Shown: positions 54,013 to 63,731 of the stretch, piece after piece
Numbering within the stretch: position 1 is the stretch's first letter
Layout of the letters: each line of letters begins with the position of its first letter
Source of the DNA: an uncultured Lachnospiraceae bacterium
GTDB lineage: Bacteria > Bacillota > Clostridia > Lachnospirales > Lachnospiraceae
NCBI GenBank assembly: GCA_949840805.1
Contig: CATKXR010000004.1
Coordinates: forward strand, 94,325 to 158,324
Direction: 5' to 3'
DNA length: 64,000 bases
The notes under the pieces: model-generated
Told to the model about the DNA's origin: nothing
The model's database searches: none
The model's input: the letters and a program-made list of their open reading frames with translations, nothing else
Made by a program: the position numbers and the translations under genes

Positions 54013-54540
54013 TCAGAATTCCGGTTCGATTAAACCATAGGAATGTCCCTTTCTTTTATATACCACATTGACTTCCTCTGTCTCTGCATTTAAAAAAACA
54101 TAAAAATTGTGGTTCAGAAGTTCCATCTGTACACAGGCCTCTTCCGGATCCATGGGCTTGATACCAAAACGTTTGGTCTTGACGATCTGGATCTCCTCGT
54201 CTTCTTCCGTCTCCTCATTCACGAAAAAGTCTGAAAATGCCTGAGCAGACTGTTTTTTGTCAATGATTTTGTTCTTATATTTTTTGAGCTGGCGTTCGAT
54301 GACCTCCTCTACCAAGTCAATCGATACATACATGTCACTGCTGGATTCTTCCGCACGGATGATGCTGCCCTTGACAGGGATGGTCACTTCAATTTTCTGT
54401 ATGTCTTTCTGCACGCTCAAAGTGACGATCACTTCTGTGTCCGGGTTGAAATAACGGTCCAGTTTTCCGATCTTTTCCTCCACGGCTCTTCGAATTCCCG
54501 GGGTTACGTTGACATTTCTTCCTGTAATCGTATAACGCAT
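54013..54540 (-). CDS. hpf: Ribosome hibernation-promoting factor, long form
   Basis: A 175-residue protein with an N-terminal ribosome-binding domain (about 1-95, MRYTITGRNVNVTPGIRRAV) and a C-terminal dimerisation domain (about 120-175, FGIKPMDPEEACVQMELLNH), as in long HPFs that pair 70S ribosomes into 100S dimers in stationary phase. Start ATG 54540 behind AAGGAG; the open frame to 54600 is leader. The promoter at 54572-54600 leaves a short leader. Divergent from secA across a 603-bp region holding the DnaA-box cluster. Confidence 0.95.
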   Translation of the reverse strand: MRYTITGRNVNVTPGIRRAVEEKIGKLDRYFNPDTEVIVTLSVQKDIQKIEVTIPVKGSIIRAEESSSDMYVSIDLVEEVIERQLKKYKNKIIDKKQSAQAFSDFFVNEETEEDEEIQIVKTKRFGIKPMDPEEACVQMELLNHNFYVFLNAETEEVNVVYKRKGHSYGLIEPEF

Positions 54541-54571
54541 AATCATCAGCTCCTTTTTTTGAGATGCTTTT

Positions 54572-54600
54572 AGTATACCATATATGTTTGGAAAATTCAA
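54572..54600 (-). promoter_or_regulatory. hpf promoter
   Basis: On the minus strand TTGAAT (54600-54595), 17 bp, TATACT (54577-54572). Close to consensus and about 30 nt from the start codon. Confidence 0.8.
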
Positions 54601-54797
54601 TTGATATCATTTAATTGTTACGACAATTCTTTGAGAAAAAGTCACTGTCCGCAGTGGTTCCGGAAGGTTTGCCCGGACCTGTTTAAACAGATATGAGATA
54701 AAGCGATTGAGACGCTGAGTGATAAGGGAAGACGATTTATGATAAATAGACAAATTAGCAGGGCGTAAAAAGGATTTGGAAAAGGTGGATTGGGGAA

Positions 54798-54913
54798 TGT
54801 GGATAATGTGGATAACTTGGTGTATAAGTCATTTTTGTGATAAACAGGACAAATTCGGATGTGGATAAAACGGGAAGAGTTGTACACAGAAAAAATGTGG
54901 ATAATGTGGATAA
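54798..54913 (+). promoter_or_regulatory. Cluster of five perfect DnaA boxes
   Basis: TGTGGATAA, the complement of the DnaA box TTATCCACA, occurs at 54798-54806, 54807-54815, 54860-54868, 54896-54904 and 54905-54913, all in one orientation; the first and last pairs abut directly. Near-matches (TGTATAA near 54821, TGTGATAAA near 54837) lie between. No dnaA, dnaN or other replication gene is in the window. The flanking segment 54613-54690 also contains small inverted repeats (AATTGT-TACG-ACAATT, CACTG-TCCG-CAGTG, CTGTTTAAACAG). Confidence 0.8.
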
Positions 54914-55012
54914 GTGGAATAACGAACATAGTTTTTGTGCAAAATAGTCAGCCGGCCTTTAAGAAGCATCAAAACGGCACTATTAATTTTTTGTGAACAA
55001 CTATTGTAGAAG

Positions 55013-55041
55013 TTGAATAAATTTAAGGTTAGTGTTACAAT
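55013..55041 (+). promoter_or_regulatory. secA promoter
   Basis: TTGAAT (55013-55018), 17 bp, TACAAT (55036-55041), about 100 bp downstream of the last DnaA box. Leader about 95 nt. Confidence 0.75.
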
Positions 55042-55143
55042 GTATAAGATTGACGGAAAAAACGGGTTTGAGAGAACACGGGTGAAAGAAGCGTTCACCT
55101 ATACCTGTATGTGCTGAAAGGCATGAACAGATTGGAGGAAATA

Positions 55144-57726
55144 ATGAATCTCATAGAGAAGATATTTGGCACTCACAGTGAACGGGAGCTGAAGATGATC
55201 TATCCCATAGTGGAAAAGATAGAGGCCTTGCGTCCGGACATGATGAAAAAGAGTGACGAGGAGTTGCGCGACCAGACAAGGATTTTTAAGGAACGACTGG
55301 CAGCAGGAGAGACTCTGGACGATATTCTGCCGGAGGCTTTTGCCACTGTGCGGGAGGCGGCGAGGAGAACCTTGAATATGGAGCATTTTCCGGTACAGCT
55401 TATCGGCGGTATCGTGCTGCATCAGGGAAGGATCGCTGAGATGCGGACCGGTGAAGGTAAGACGCTGGTGTCCACGGCCCCGGCGTATCTGAATGCCCTT
55501 GCAGGCAAGGGCGTCCATATTGTCACGGTGAATGATTACCTGGCAAAGCGTGACGCCGAGTGGATGGGAAAGATCCATGAGTTTTTGGGGCTGACTGTAG
55601 GAGTGGTATTAAATCCCATGACTTCCAAGGAAAGGAAGGAAGCTTACGGCTGCGATATTACTTATGTGACGAACAATGAGCTGGGATTTGACTATCTTCG
55701 TGACAATATGGCCATCTATAAGGAGCAGATGGTATTGCGGGAACTTGACTATGCCATCATCGACGAGGTAGACTCCGTATTGATCGACGAAGCGAGGACT
55801 CCTTTGATTATTTCCGGGCAGAGCGGCAAGTCCACCAAGCTGTATGAAGTCTGCGATATTCTTGCCCATCAGTTGATCCGGGGCGAGGCTTCGGGTGAAT
55901 TTACCAAGATGAACGCCATTATGGGTGAAGATATTGAAGAGACCGGGGACTTTGTGGTCAACGAAAAAGATAAGGTAGTGAATCTGACTGAAGAGGGCGT
56001 CAGGAAAGTGGAAGACTTTTTCCATATCGATAATCTGGCTGACCCGGAGAATCTGGAGATCCAGCACAATATTATCCTGGCCTTGCGGGCTAATTACCTG
56101 ATGTTCCGGGATAAGGATTATGTGGTGAAGGATGATGAGGTCCTGATCGTAGACGAGTTTACAGGGCGTATCATGCCGGGGCGGCGTTATTCTGACGGGC
56201 TGCATCAGGCTATTGAGGCCAAGGAGCACGTGAATGTACGCCGGGAGAGCAAGACTCTGGCAACCATTACCTTCCAGAACTTTTTCAATAAATTCCGCAA
56301 GAAGTCCGGCATGACCGGTACGGCGCTGACAGAGGAGAAGGAATTCCGCAATACTTACGGCATGGATGCCATCGCCATTCCCACCAACAAGCCGATAGCC
56401 CGTATTGACCATGAGGATGCGGTCTATAAGACCAAGAAGGAGAAATTTAAAGCCGTTGTGGAAGAAGTGGCGGAAGCTCACGAGAAAGGCCAGCCGGTAT
56501 TGGTCGGCACCATCACCATTGAGACGTCTGAGATGCTGAGCAAGATGCTGAACCGGAGAGGCATTCCCCATAAGGTGCTGAATGCCAAATACCATGAGCT
56601 GGAGGCTGAGATTGTGGCAGATGCCGGTATCCACGGCGCAGTGACGATTGCCACCAACATGGCCGGCCGTGGTACGGACATTAAGCTGGACGAGGAGTCA
56701 AGAGCTTTGGGAGGGCTGCGCATCATCGGTACGGAGCGCCATGAGGCCAGGCGTATTGACAATCAGCTCCGGGGACGTTCCGGGCGTCAGGGGGATCCGG
56801 GAGAGTCCCGTTTCTATATTTCTTTAGAGGATGATCTGATGCGGTTGTTTGGCTCGGAGCGTCTGATGGGGATGTTCACGGCCCTGGGAGTGCCGGAGGG
56901 AGAGCAGATTGAGCACAAGATGCTTTCCAATGCCATTGAGAAAGCCCAGATGAAGATCGAGAATAACAACTACGGAATTCGTGAGAACCTGCTGAAATAC
57001 GATGAGGTCAACAATGAACAGCGGGAGATCATCTATGCCGAGAGGCGCAAGGTGTTGGACGGCAACAATATGCGTGACTTGATTTTAAAGATGGTTACGG
57101 ATATTGTGGAGAATGCGGTAGACATGTCTATCTCCGAGGAGCAGAATCCGGAGGACTGGGATTTAGGTGAGCTGAACTCCCTGCTGCTTCCGATCATTCC
57201 TTTAGGCAAGATCACTTTGGAGAATCATCCGGTGGCCAAGCGGGACGAGCTGAAGCAGAAGCTTAAAGAGGAAGCCATCAAGCTTTACGAGACAAAAGAG
57301 GCCGAGTTCCCGGAGGCAGAGCAGATCCGTGAGATCGAACGGGTGATTCTTCTCAAGGTCATTGACAATAAATGGATGAGCCATATTGACGATATGGACC
57401 AGCTCCGCCAGGGGATCGGGCTTCAGGCATACGGCCAGCGGGATCCGGTGGTGGAATATAAGATGAATGCCTTTGAGATGTTCGAGGCCATGACCGCGGC
57501 GATCATGGAAGAGACCGTGCGTATACTGTTCCATATCCGTGTGGAGCAGAAGGTAGAGAGGGAGCCGGCTGCCAAGGTGACGGGAACCAACCGGGACACA
57601 TCGGCAGTACAGGCGCCTAAGCGCCGGGAGGTCAGAAAGATTTATCCCAATGATCCCTGCCCCTGCGGAAGCGGGAAGAAATTCAAACAGTGCTGCGGAC
57701 GGAAGCTCCTGCAGAATCAGGGATGA
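55144..57726 (+). CDS. secA: Preprotein translocase ATPase SecA
   Basis: An 860-residue motor driving protein export through SecYEG. Motifs: Walker [18 protein letters not shown], Walker [18 protein letters not shown], the helicase motifs [12 protein letters not shown] and [15 protein letters not shown], and a C-terminal zinc-binding SEC-C motif [16 protein letters not shown] 55144 follows GGAGG (55134-55138); the frame opens earlier at 55111 without a better site. The order hpf, secA, prfB is conserved in Firmicutes, although here hpf is inverted and separated by the DnaA-box region. Confidence 0.97.
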   Translation: MNLIEKIFGTHSERELKMIYPIVEKIEALRPDMMKKSDEELRDQTRIFKERLAAGETLDDILPEAFATVREAARRTLNMEHFPVQLIGGIVLHQGRIAEMRTGEGKTLVSTAPAYLNALAGKGVHIVTVNDYLAKRDAEWMGKIHEFLGLTVGVVLNPMTSKERKEAYGCDITYVTNNELGFDYLRDNMAIYKEQMVLRELDYAIIDEVDSVLIDEARTPLIISGQSGKSTKLYEVCDILAHQLIRGEASGEFTKMNAIMGEDIEETGDFVVNEKDKVVNLTEEGVRKVEDFFHIDNLADPENLEIQHNIILALRANYLMFRDKDYVVKDDEVLIVDEFTGRIMPGRRYSDGLHQAIEAKEHVNVRRESKTLATITFQNFFNKFRKKSGMTGTALTEEKEFRNTYGMDAIAIPTNKPIARIDHEDAVYKTKKEKFKAVVEEVAEAHEKGQPVLVGTITIETSEMLSKMLNRRGIPHKVLNAKYHELEAEIVADAGIHGAVTIATNMAGRGTDIKLDEESRALGGLRIIGTERHEARRIDNQLRGRSGRQGDPGESRFYISLEDDLMRLFGSERLMGMFTALGVPEGEQIEHKMLSNAIEKAQMKIENNNYGIRENLLKYDEVNNEQREIIYAERRKVLDGNNMRDLILKMVTDIVENAVDMSISEEQNPEDWDLGELNSLLLPIIPLGKITLENHPVAKRDELKQKLKEEAIKLYETKEAEFPEAEQIREIERVILLKVIDNKWMSHIDDMDQLRQGIGLQAYGQRDPVVEYKMNAFEMFEAMTAAIMEETVRILFHIRVEQKVEREPAAKVTGTNRDTSAVQAPKRREVRKIYPNDPCPCGSGKKFKQCCGRKLLQNQG

Positions 57727-57814
57727 GCGGCTGAGGGTGAATAACAGAAAGCGTTTAAAAAGCAGCCGGACGGCAGTGCGGCATAAAATATAAGAACAGA
57801 AAGTGGGTGACACG

Positions 57815-58952
57815 ATGGTAGAACTGGATCAATTCAAGTACACATTATCTACGTTTCAAAAACCATTAGTGGAAGTGAGGGATTCACTTTGACCTGGACA
57901 ACAAGGTCAGAAGAATCGATGAGTTAGACAAATCCATGGAGGAGCCGGATTTCTGGAATGATGCCGACCGGTCCACCAGGCTGGTACAGGAGGCCAAGAA
58001 CTTAAAGGATACGGTAGAGCTGTACCGGGGACTGGAGCAGGAGTATGAAGACATCCAGGTCATGATTGAGATGGGATATGAGGAGAACGACGAATCCCTG
58101 ATCCCAGAGATTGACGATATGCTCCATGAATTTGAGGAAAAGCTGGAAAAGCTTCGCATGGAGACGCTGCTTTCCGGCGAGTATGACAAATGCAATGCCA
58201 TTTTGCGGCTGAATGCAGGCGCCGGAGGCACCGAGTCCTGTGACTGGTGCAGTATGCTTTACCGCATGTACTGCAGATGGGCAGATAAGATGGGATACAA
58301 GACGGAAGTCCTGGATTTTCTTGACGGTGACGAGGCGGGCATTAAGTCCGTGACGATTCAGATCAATGGAGAGAATGCTTTCGGATATCTGAAGTCTGAG
58401 CGCGGCGTACACCGGCTTGTGCGGATTTCTCCATTTAATGCCGCAGGAAAGCGGCAGACCTCTTTTGTGTCCTGTGACGTGATGCCGGACATTGAAGAAG
58501 ACCTGGATGTGGAGATCAACCAGGAGGATCTCCGGGTGGACACGTACCGTTCCAGCGGTGCGGGCGGCCAGCATATTAATAAAACATCCTCTGCAGTGCG
58601 CATTACCCACATTCCCACAGGCATCGTGGTTCAGTGCCAGAATGAGCGTTCTCAGTTTCAGAATAAGGATAAAGCCATGCAGATGCTTAAGGCCAAGCTG
58701 TTTATGCTTAAGCAGCAGGAGAATGCGGAAAAGCTCTCGGATATCCGCGGCGATGTGAAGGACATCGGATGGGGCAACCAGATTCGCTCCTATGTGCTGC
58801 AGCCTTATACCATGGTAAAGGACCTTCGGACCGGTGAGGAGACCGGTAATGTGGCCAACGTGCTGGACGGAGGCCTGGATGCTTTTATCAGCGCTTACCT
58901 TAAATGGCTGAGTTTAGGATGTCCGGACAGGAAAGCGGTGGCGGAGGATTAG
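57815..58952 (+). CDS. prfB: Peptide chain release factor 2, with programmed +1 frameshift
   Basis: RF2 is encoded in two frames: 57815-57889 (25 codons, starting MVELDQFKY) and, after a +1 shift over the T at 57890, 57891-58952, giving about 378 residues. The in-frame stop is TGA at 57890-57892, which RF2 itself reads, giving autoregulation. The product has the stop-codon-reading SPF motif (VRISPFNAAG) and the catalytic GGQ (SSGAGGQHINKTSS). It follows secA by 88 bp. Annotations starting at the internal ATG 57936 would lose the N-terminal ~40 residues. Confidence 0.95.
57878..57893 (+). promoter_or_regulatory. prfB programmed frameshift site
   Basis: The site has an internal Shine-Dalgarno-like GAGGGA just ahead of CTT-TGA-C (CTT 57887-57889, TGA 57890-57892), the conserved slippery arrangement of bacterial prfB genes. 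Confidence 0.93.
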
Positions 58953-59008
58953 GACTGAGAATGGCTTCCGAAAAGGCTGCAAAAGGCGTTAATAGCAGTA
59001 AATTATAA

Positions 59009-59061
59009 GGGGCTTTCGGGAAACGGACCTTTGCGGTTTTCGTTTCCTGAAAGCCCTTTTT
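59009..59061 (+). terminator. prfB terminator
   Basis: GGGCTTTC-x-GGAAACG pairs with CGTTTCC-x-GAAAGCCC around a loop of about 15 nt, followed by T5. It is also near the end of the convergent lipoprotein gene. Confidence 0.88.
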
Positions 59062-59080
59062 CGGTTGTCTTTTTAATGTA

Positions 59081-60844
59081 TTACTGTGCCGTTGAGTATA
59101 AGAGCATCTGATATCCCAGTTCAAAAGATATATACAGAGGTTCTGTGCCGCCTAAGGCTTCGTCACCTACCTCAAACAGGATAACTCCTTCCTTTGTTTC
59201 CCCCGGCTCCAAAGATTTGCCGTTCAGGCAGTCGCTGTAGGTCATGGCATCTACCGCAGGGTAATAATTTTCACCGCTTCCATCAAGGACTCCCGCAAAA
59301 AGAGCATTGTCAGCGGAAAGGTGGAGGTTCGCGGAAAGAAAAGTTTCTGTCTTATAGCCGCGGTTGGAAACGGTAAACCGCCCCCGCAAAAACTGGCAGC
59401 CATCGCTGGCTGAGTAGCTGAATATTCCGTCCTCAAAAGATTTTACGATCTCAAAGGAATTAAGAGTGATCTCCCATGGCCCAATGAGTCCGGTGCCGCC
59501 GGCCAGGAGAGGTTCTTCCATATTGCTGGTGTTGTCAAGGAGCGTCCTGTAAGTATCCGGTTCATTGATATTGTGGTAAATATAGGACAGGACATCCGCC
59601 GGCACCAGTTCCGGATACTGGCATGATTCCGAGCCTATGTCTTTAAAGATGGTATTGGACGGATTTTCCATCACATTTCCCACATGGCGGAGAAAAGCGC
59701 CTGTAGCGGCATCATAAAGGTCCAGGGAGCTGCTGGAATAGACTGCCTGGATCTTGGTTGAGTTTCCGGACTGATCCTGATAATAATTGCCGAATTGGTG
59801 GTCAGAGGTCAGGACGAGGTAATAGTCAGCCTCAGAAAGCGTGGCAGGAATCTCACTGTCCGGAAGTCCCATCATAAAGTCGCCCAGAATCCTCCAGGAC
59901 GGAGGCGCATCGATATCTTCTCCTGCAGTTGGATTGTAATAAAAGGCAGCCACTTTTTTTCCGTCCAGGTCAATGGTTTCCGGCAGGCCGTCTTCCTGGG
60001 GCTGTGATAACTGCAGATCTTCCCCGATTGTCACGGCAAGATCGGTGGAATAATACTCTCCGCCTGTCAAATCAGAGGCCTTCAGAAAAGTGTCCCTGCC
60101 ATAATTATTTTCCATTCCGGGAATCAGGGTGTCCCGCATATAGCGTACATAGGCCAGGCCATCGTCTGCGGTATCGGTTTTGACCAGATAAGGATCTGTG
60201 CTTTTGTGAAGAAAAGTTCCCGTCCAGTCATAGACGTTCCAGCCGTCAAAATAATTCATCTCCATTAAGGTATCGCCTATGGCGGCGAGCTTTCCGGGCC
60301 TGTTTTCAATCCAGTCATCAATGGCGTCTTTCATATATGTAGCATAGCTTCCGTCTGACGGCATGTTATTCATCAGGTTAGACAAAGTCTGTCCGTCCAG
60401 ATTTTTGGAGGCGGCAAACATGGGAAGAAAATAGTCGTAAGGATAGTAGGCATCGCTTAAAGATTCCCAGAAGGCGTCATTGTCCGTGTTGACCTTGGAA
60501 AAATAAGAGTCTACATAGGCTGATGTTTCCGGATAATCAAAGAGAAATACGTCGTGATTTACATAACCGCTTATCAGCGGAGAATCGCTTGCGGAAAGCT
60601 GGTCCTGATATTCTGCCATGCAGAGCAGGGCAACGGCTTTAAACTGCTGGCTTAAAGATTCTGCAGACTGGGCTTCTGCCTTTAGCGCTTCCAGCTCGTC
60701 CCGATGTTCGGTTACATAAGCGGCAGTGTCGCTGGATTTTTTTGCGGCAGTCCAGTTCTCCTCAGCCGGAGTGCCTTTTTTGGCGCAGGCTGTCAGGAGG
60801 GTGAGCGTCAGTCCTCCCAGGATCATCCATAATCGTTTTTTCAT
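59081..60844 (-). CDS. Large lipoprotein with C-terminal Ig-like domain
   Basis: A 587-residue lipoprotein (lipobox LTAC, Cys20). The long central part (about 60-440) is rich in Tyr, Asp and Asn and matches no family I can name. The C-terminal ~130 residues (from about ITLNSFEIVKSF) read like the DUF4352-type Ig fold found in many Firmicute lipoproteins (FTVSNRGYKTETF, LEPGETKEGVILFEV). Start ATG 60844 behind AAGGAG; the upstream extension to 61036 is not coding. It is monocistronic. Function unknown. Confidence 0.75.
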   Translation of the reverse strand: MKKRLWMILGGLTLTLLTACAKKGTPAEENWTAAKKSSDTAAYVTEHRDELEALKAEAQSAESLSQQFKAVALLCMAEYQDQLSASDSPLISGYVNHDVFLFDYPETSAYVDSYFSKVNTDNDAFWESLSDAYYPYDYFLPMFAASKNLDGQTLSNLMNNMPSDGSYATYMKDAIDDWIENRPGKLAAIGDTLMEMNYFDGWNVYDWTGTFLHKSTDPYLVKTDTADDGLAYVRYMRDTLIPGMENNYGRDTFLKASDLTGGEYYSTDLAVTIGEDLQLSQPQEDGLPETIDLDGKKVAAFYYNPTAGEDIDAPPSWRILGDFMMGLPDSEIPATLSEADYYLVLTSDHQFGNYYQDQSGNSTKIQAVYSSSSLDLYDAATGAFLRHVGNVMENPSNTIFKDIGSESCQYPELVPADVLSYIYHNINEPDTYRTLLDNTSNMEEPLLAGGTGLIGPWEITLNSFEIVKSFEDGIFSYSASDGCQFLRGRFTVSNRGYKTETFLSANLHLSADNALFAGVLDGSGENYYPAVDAMTYSDCLNGKSLEPGETKEGVILFEVGDEALGGTEPLYISFELGYQMLLYSTAQ

Positions 60845-61171
60845 AATATCTTCTCCTTGTGAGTATTTTGGATTTTTCAATCTGTATATCATTATCACAT
60901 ATCTCCTTTTTAAATTCAATCCCTTTTTGGCTTTCTTTCCGGCCGTTGCCTTCTGCAGAGCAAATCTTCTGTTTTGTCCCGTTCTCTCAGCATGGAAAGC
61001 CAGTGCTTTGGAATCCCCTGCAGCCCGTTTTACCACCTCTTCATAGTTTAATGGCTGTTCTGCTCACAAAAGGCTTGCACCATTTCTTTTTTTATGATAA
61101 TATCTCCCTCGTAAATACAAATGTGCATGAAGTGCGAACAACTGATTCCTTAGTATTTCAGAGGACTTATT
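60845..61171. other. 327-bp gap between the lipoprotein and ACT genes
   Basis: No gene is supported. It must hold the divergent promoters. A TTGCAC at 61075-61080 with GATAAT at 61096-61101 (15-bp spacing) is a weak candidate for the plus strand. No riboswitch or strong hairpin was recognised. Confidence 0.45.
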
Positions 61172-61618
61172 ATGACAGAGGAAAAAACCAAATATTTTGT
61201 AGTAAAGCAACGGGCAGTGCCAGAAGTGCTGCTTAAAGTTGTAGAAGCAAAAAAGCTTTTGGAATCCGAGCAGGTAATGACAGTGCAGGAGGCTGCCGAG
61301 CGGGTGGGGATCAGCCGCAGTTCTTTCTATAAATATAAAGATGACATTTTACCGTTTTATGATAATACAAAGGGCAAAACGGTGACGTTCGCCATGCAGA
61401 TGGATGACCGTCAGGGATTATTGTCTGATCTGCTGCATATTGTAGCGGTTTATCGGGCTAATATCCTTACCATTCACCAGAGCATTCCGGTCAATGGCGT
61501 TGCCACCCTGACTTTGTCAGTGGAGGTAAGGGCAAATACCGGCAATGTGGCCAAAATGGTGGAAGAGATGGAGGAACAGCAGGGAATCCACTATGTAAAA
61601 ATATTAGCCAGAGAGTAG
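61172..61618 (+). CDS. ACT-domain protein (PheB-like)
   Basis: A 148-residue protein: an N-terminal HTH-like part (about 35-60, VQEAAERVGISRSSFYKYKD) and a C-terminal ACT domain (about 70-147, TFAMQMDDRQGLLSDLLHIV). This is the layout of the PheB/UPF0735 family, encoded in many Firmicutes beside hom or pheA. ACT domains bind amino acids; a regulatory role in aspartate-family or aromatic amino acid synthesis is suggested by the homoserine dehydrogenase gene 85 bp downstream. Confidence 0.88.
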   Translation: MTEEKTKYFVVKQRAVPEVLLKVVEAKKLLESEQVMTVQEAAERVGISRSSFYKYKDDILPFYDNTKGKTVTFAMQMDDRQGLLSDLLHIVAVYRANILTIHQSIPVNGVATLTLSVEVRANTGNVAKMVEEMEEQQGIHYVKILARE

Positions 61619-61651
61619 AAAACCTGGCAGAAAGCAGCCATAATAATACAT

Positions 61652-61680
61652 TTGTTTTCAAAACCGAACGGCTGTATAAT
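61652..61680 (+). promoter_or_regulatory. hom promoter
   Basis: TTGTTT (61652-61657), 17 bp, TATAAT (61675-61680). It gives hom its own transcript with a leader of about 20 nt, too short for a T-box. Confidence 0.65.
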
Positions 61681-61703
61681 AACAGGGAATGAGGAGAACG
61701 ATT

Positions 61704-62954
61704 ATGATGTACGCAGCGATTATGGGATATGGCACGATTGGTTCCGGTGTGGCAGAGATTCTGGAAAAGAGCAGAGAGAGGATTGCCTGCGGCGCCGGGC
61801 ATGAGATTAAGCTGAAATACGTGCTGGATCTGCGGGACTTTCCTGACAGTCCGGTAGCGGACCGTATTGTCCATGATTTTAAAGTGATAGAAGAAGACGA
61901 GCAGGTGAAGATGGTAGTGGAGACCATGGGAGGGGTGGATCCTGCTTATCCATTTGTAAAAGCATGTTTAAATGCCGGAAAGCATGTAATCACTTCCAAC
62001 AAGGCACTGGTGGCGGCCCATGGGACAGAGCTTTTACAGATTGCGCGGGACAGGCACGTTAATTTTTTCTTTGAGGCCAGTGTAGGCGGCGGGATTCCTA
62101 TTATCCGGACCTTGTACCGTTGCCTGACGGGAGAGAAGATCCTGGAGATAACCGGAATTTTAAACGGAACCACCAACTTTATCCTGACAAAAATGGACCG
62201 GGAGGGAGCTGCTTTTGATAGGGTGCTTAGAGAGGCGCAGGAACTGGGCTATGCGGAACGGAATCCGGAGGCAGATGTGGAAGGCCACGATACCTGCCGG
62301 AAGATAGCCATCCTGACAGCCTTGGCCACAGGAAAGGAAGTCCATTACGAAGATATCAATACAGAAGGGATCACCAGGATCACGGACACGGACTTTCGTT
62401 ATGCCAAGATGATGGGAACTTCTGTGAAGCTTTTGGGAATAAGCCGTATCCAGGGAGGCAAGGTTTATGCGAGGGTTGCCCCGGTGATGATTGATAAAGA
62501 ACATCCGCTCTATTCTGTCTGTGGTGTATATAACGGGATTCTTGTTAAAAGCGATATGCTGGGTACTTCCATGTATTATGGCAGCGGGGCGGGAAAACTT
62601 CCTACTGCCAGCGCGGTAGTGGCGGATATGATCGAGGCAGCGCAAAACGCAGACGCCAACGTGTCTTTCGGGTGGAAGGCAGAACAGCAGGCCATTGCAG
62701 ATCGCGGCGAATGGGAGAGCCGTTATTTTGTACGGATTGCCGGAGATGCTAAAGATCATGCAGAGCAGGTAAAGGCTGCTTTTGGAGAGGTACGGACTTT
62801 TGTTCTGGAAGGAGCAGACGAATATGCATTTCTCACAGCTAAGATGAGCGAGGAGCGGTTCCAGAAGGCGGCGATCGCTTTTGACGGGGAGAGGCAGAAG
62901 AACGGTGAGGAAGGAATCAGGCAGATCATCCATGCGGAGCTTGAGGAGGATTAG
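61704..62954 (+). CDS. hom: Homoserine dehydrogenase
   Basis: A 416-residue NAD(P)-dependent enzyme reducing aspartate semialdehyde to homoserine for threonine and methionine. The Rossmann motif AIMGYGTIGSGVAEIL, the catalytic region NGTTNFILTKM with the following EAQELGYAERNPEADVEG, and a C-terminal ACT-like domain (about 335-410) are present. ATG 61704 follows GAGGAG at normal spacing; the earlier ATG 61689 does not. The C-terminal domain suggests threonine feedback. thrC is at 24681, about 37 kb away. Confidence 0.94.
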   Translation: MMYAAIMGYGTIGSGVAEILEKSRERIACGAGHEIKLKYVLDLRDFPDSPVADRIVHDFKVIEEDEQVKMVVETMGGVDPAYPFVKACLNAGKHVITSNKALVAAHGTELLQIARDRHVNFFFEASVGGGIPIIRTLYRCLTGEKILEITGILNGTTNFILTKMDREGAAFDRVLREAQELGYAERNPEADVEGHDTCRKIAILTALATGKEVHYEDINTEGITRITDTDFRYAKMMGTSVKLLGISRIQGGKVYARVAPVMIDKEHPLYSVCGVYNGILVKSDMLGTSMYYGSGAGKLPTASAVVADMIEAAQNADANVSFGWKAEQQAIADRGEWESRYFVRIAGDAKDHAEQVKAAFGEVRTFVLEGADEYAFLTAKMSEERFQKAAIAFDGERQKNGEEGIRQIIHAELEED

Positions 62955-62957
62955 GCA

Positions 62958-63278
62958 ATGCTTTTTTTGCCATGCCTGTTCCATGCGGTAACAGGTCTTT
63001 ATTGTCCGGGATGCGGGGGAACCAGGGCGGTTTGGTATCTGCTGCACGGGCATTTTTTCCTGAGTTTTCGTTTTCATCCGCTGGTTCCTTATGGTGCGGT
63101 AGTGATTTTTCTGGAAGGATTGACGTTTCTGGCGTCAAAATTCAGGGGAAGGCAGGAGATTTATCTGGGACATGAGAAGTTCTTTCTGTATGTAGCGGCA
63201 GGGATCGTGGCGGTAAATTTTGCGGTCAAGAACTATTTTTTGGTCCGGTACGGGATCGATATGCTGGCGGCTCCATAA
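62958..63278 (+). CDS. DUF2752 membrane protein
   Basis: A 106-residue protein with the DUF2752 signature CPGCGGTRAVWYLLHG near the N-terminus, followed by two or three membrane helices (about 42-60 and 75-95). Function unknown; the Cys pair suggests metal binding. Its ATG lies only 3 bp after the hom stop, so it is translated from the hom transcript. Confidence 0.85.
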   Translation: MLFLPCLFHAVTGLYCPGCGGTRAVWYLLHGHFFLSFRFHPLVPYGAVVIFLEGLTFLASKFRGRQEIYLGHEKFFLYVAAGIVAVNFAVKNYFLVRYGIDMLAAP

Positions 63279-63331
63279 AGGGCATTGCCAAAAAACGCGC
63301 CATGTCCATGCAGAATGAACGGTTAGATAGA

Positions 63332-63379
63332 AAAACAGCCTCCGGTTCCGTGAGATGCGCGGGAACCGGAGGTTGTTTT
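63332..63379. terminator. Terminator between DUF2752 and DUF4190 genes
   Basis: AAAACAGCCTCCGGTTCC (63332-63349) pairs with GGAACCGGAGGTTGTTTT (63362-63379) with one wobble pair. The A/T flanks make it work in both directions for these convergent genes. Confidence 0.92.
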
Positions 63380-63383
63380 GCCG

Positions 63384-63731
63384 TTATTTGGCGTTAAAGG
63401 CGTTAAACATATCTTGATATTGCCGCATGAGCTCCCTCTGCATTGCCACATAGTCAGGATTGTCCAGCATACGGATGGTAAACACATAAAAGCCTAAAAT
63501 GGCAAAGCTGCAGAGAATTCCGAAAATCCCCATAATGGTTCCGGCTACGGCGGGTCCGGTCATGGGCCGTCCGTTTCTGGAAATATATGCAGCCATCATC
63601 GCCGCCGCGCCAAGCAGTAGCTGTATGGGAGGGGAAACGCAGGCAAACAGGGCAAAAATGCCGACTGCCAGACTGAGGATGGCCAGGGTGTTGGATTTCT
63701 TGTCGGGTGATTGTATGTGATCTTGTTCCAT
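63384..63731 (-). CDS. DUF4190 domain membrane protein
   Basis: A 115-residue protein with two long hydrophobic segments (about 15-48 and 58-85) separated by a short polar loop (SRNGRPMTGP), the DUF4190 pattern (LAILSLAVGIFAL, GTIMGIFGIL). A short polar C-terminal helix (YVAMQRELMRQYQDMFNAF) faces the cytoplasm. Function unknown; small proteins of this type are frequent in Firmicutes. Start ATG 63731 has a GGAGG about 8 nt upstream. Confidence 0.8.
   Translation of the reverse strand: MEQDHIQSPDKKSNTLAILSLAVGIFALFACVSPPIQLLLGAAAMMAAYISRNGRPMTGPAVAGTIMGIFGILCSFAILGFYVFTIRMLDNPDYVAMQRELMRQYQDMFNAFNAK

Noticed and set aside
53777..54040. 87-codon plus-strand frame between sipL and hpf
   Set aside because: No ribosome site, crosses the terminator hairpin and enters hpf antisense; composition is not protein-like.
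54798..54913. Chromosomal origin oriC
   Set aside because: Box density fits, but there is no dnaA, dnaN, rpmH or gyrase gene nearby and hpf-secA-prfB is normally far from the origin in Firmicutes. Kept only as a DnaA-binding cluster.
55609..56634. 341-codon minus-strand open frame inside secA
   Set aside because: Antisense shadow of secA without ribosome site or domain.
57815..58952. prfB as a frameshifted pseudogene
   Set aside because: The break is exactly CTT-TGA-C behind a Shine-Dalgarno-like motif, the conserved programmed frameshift.
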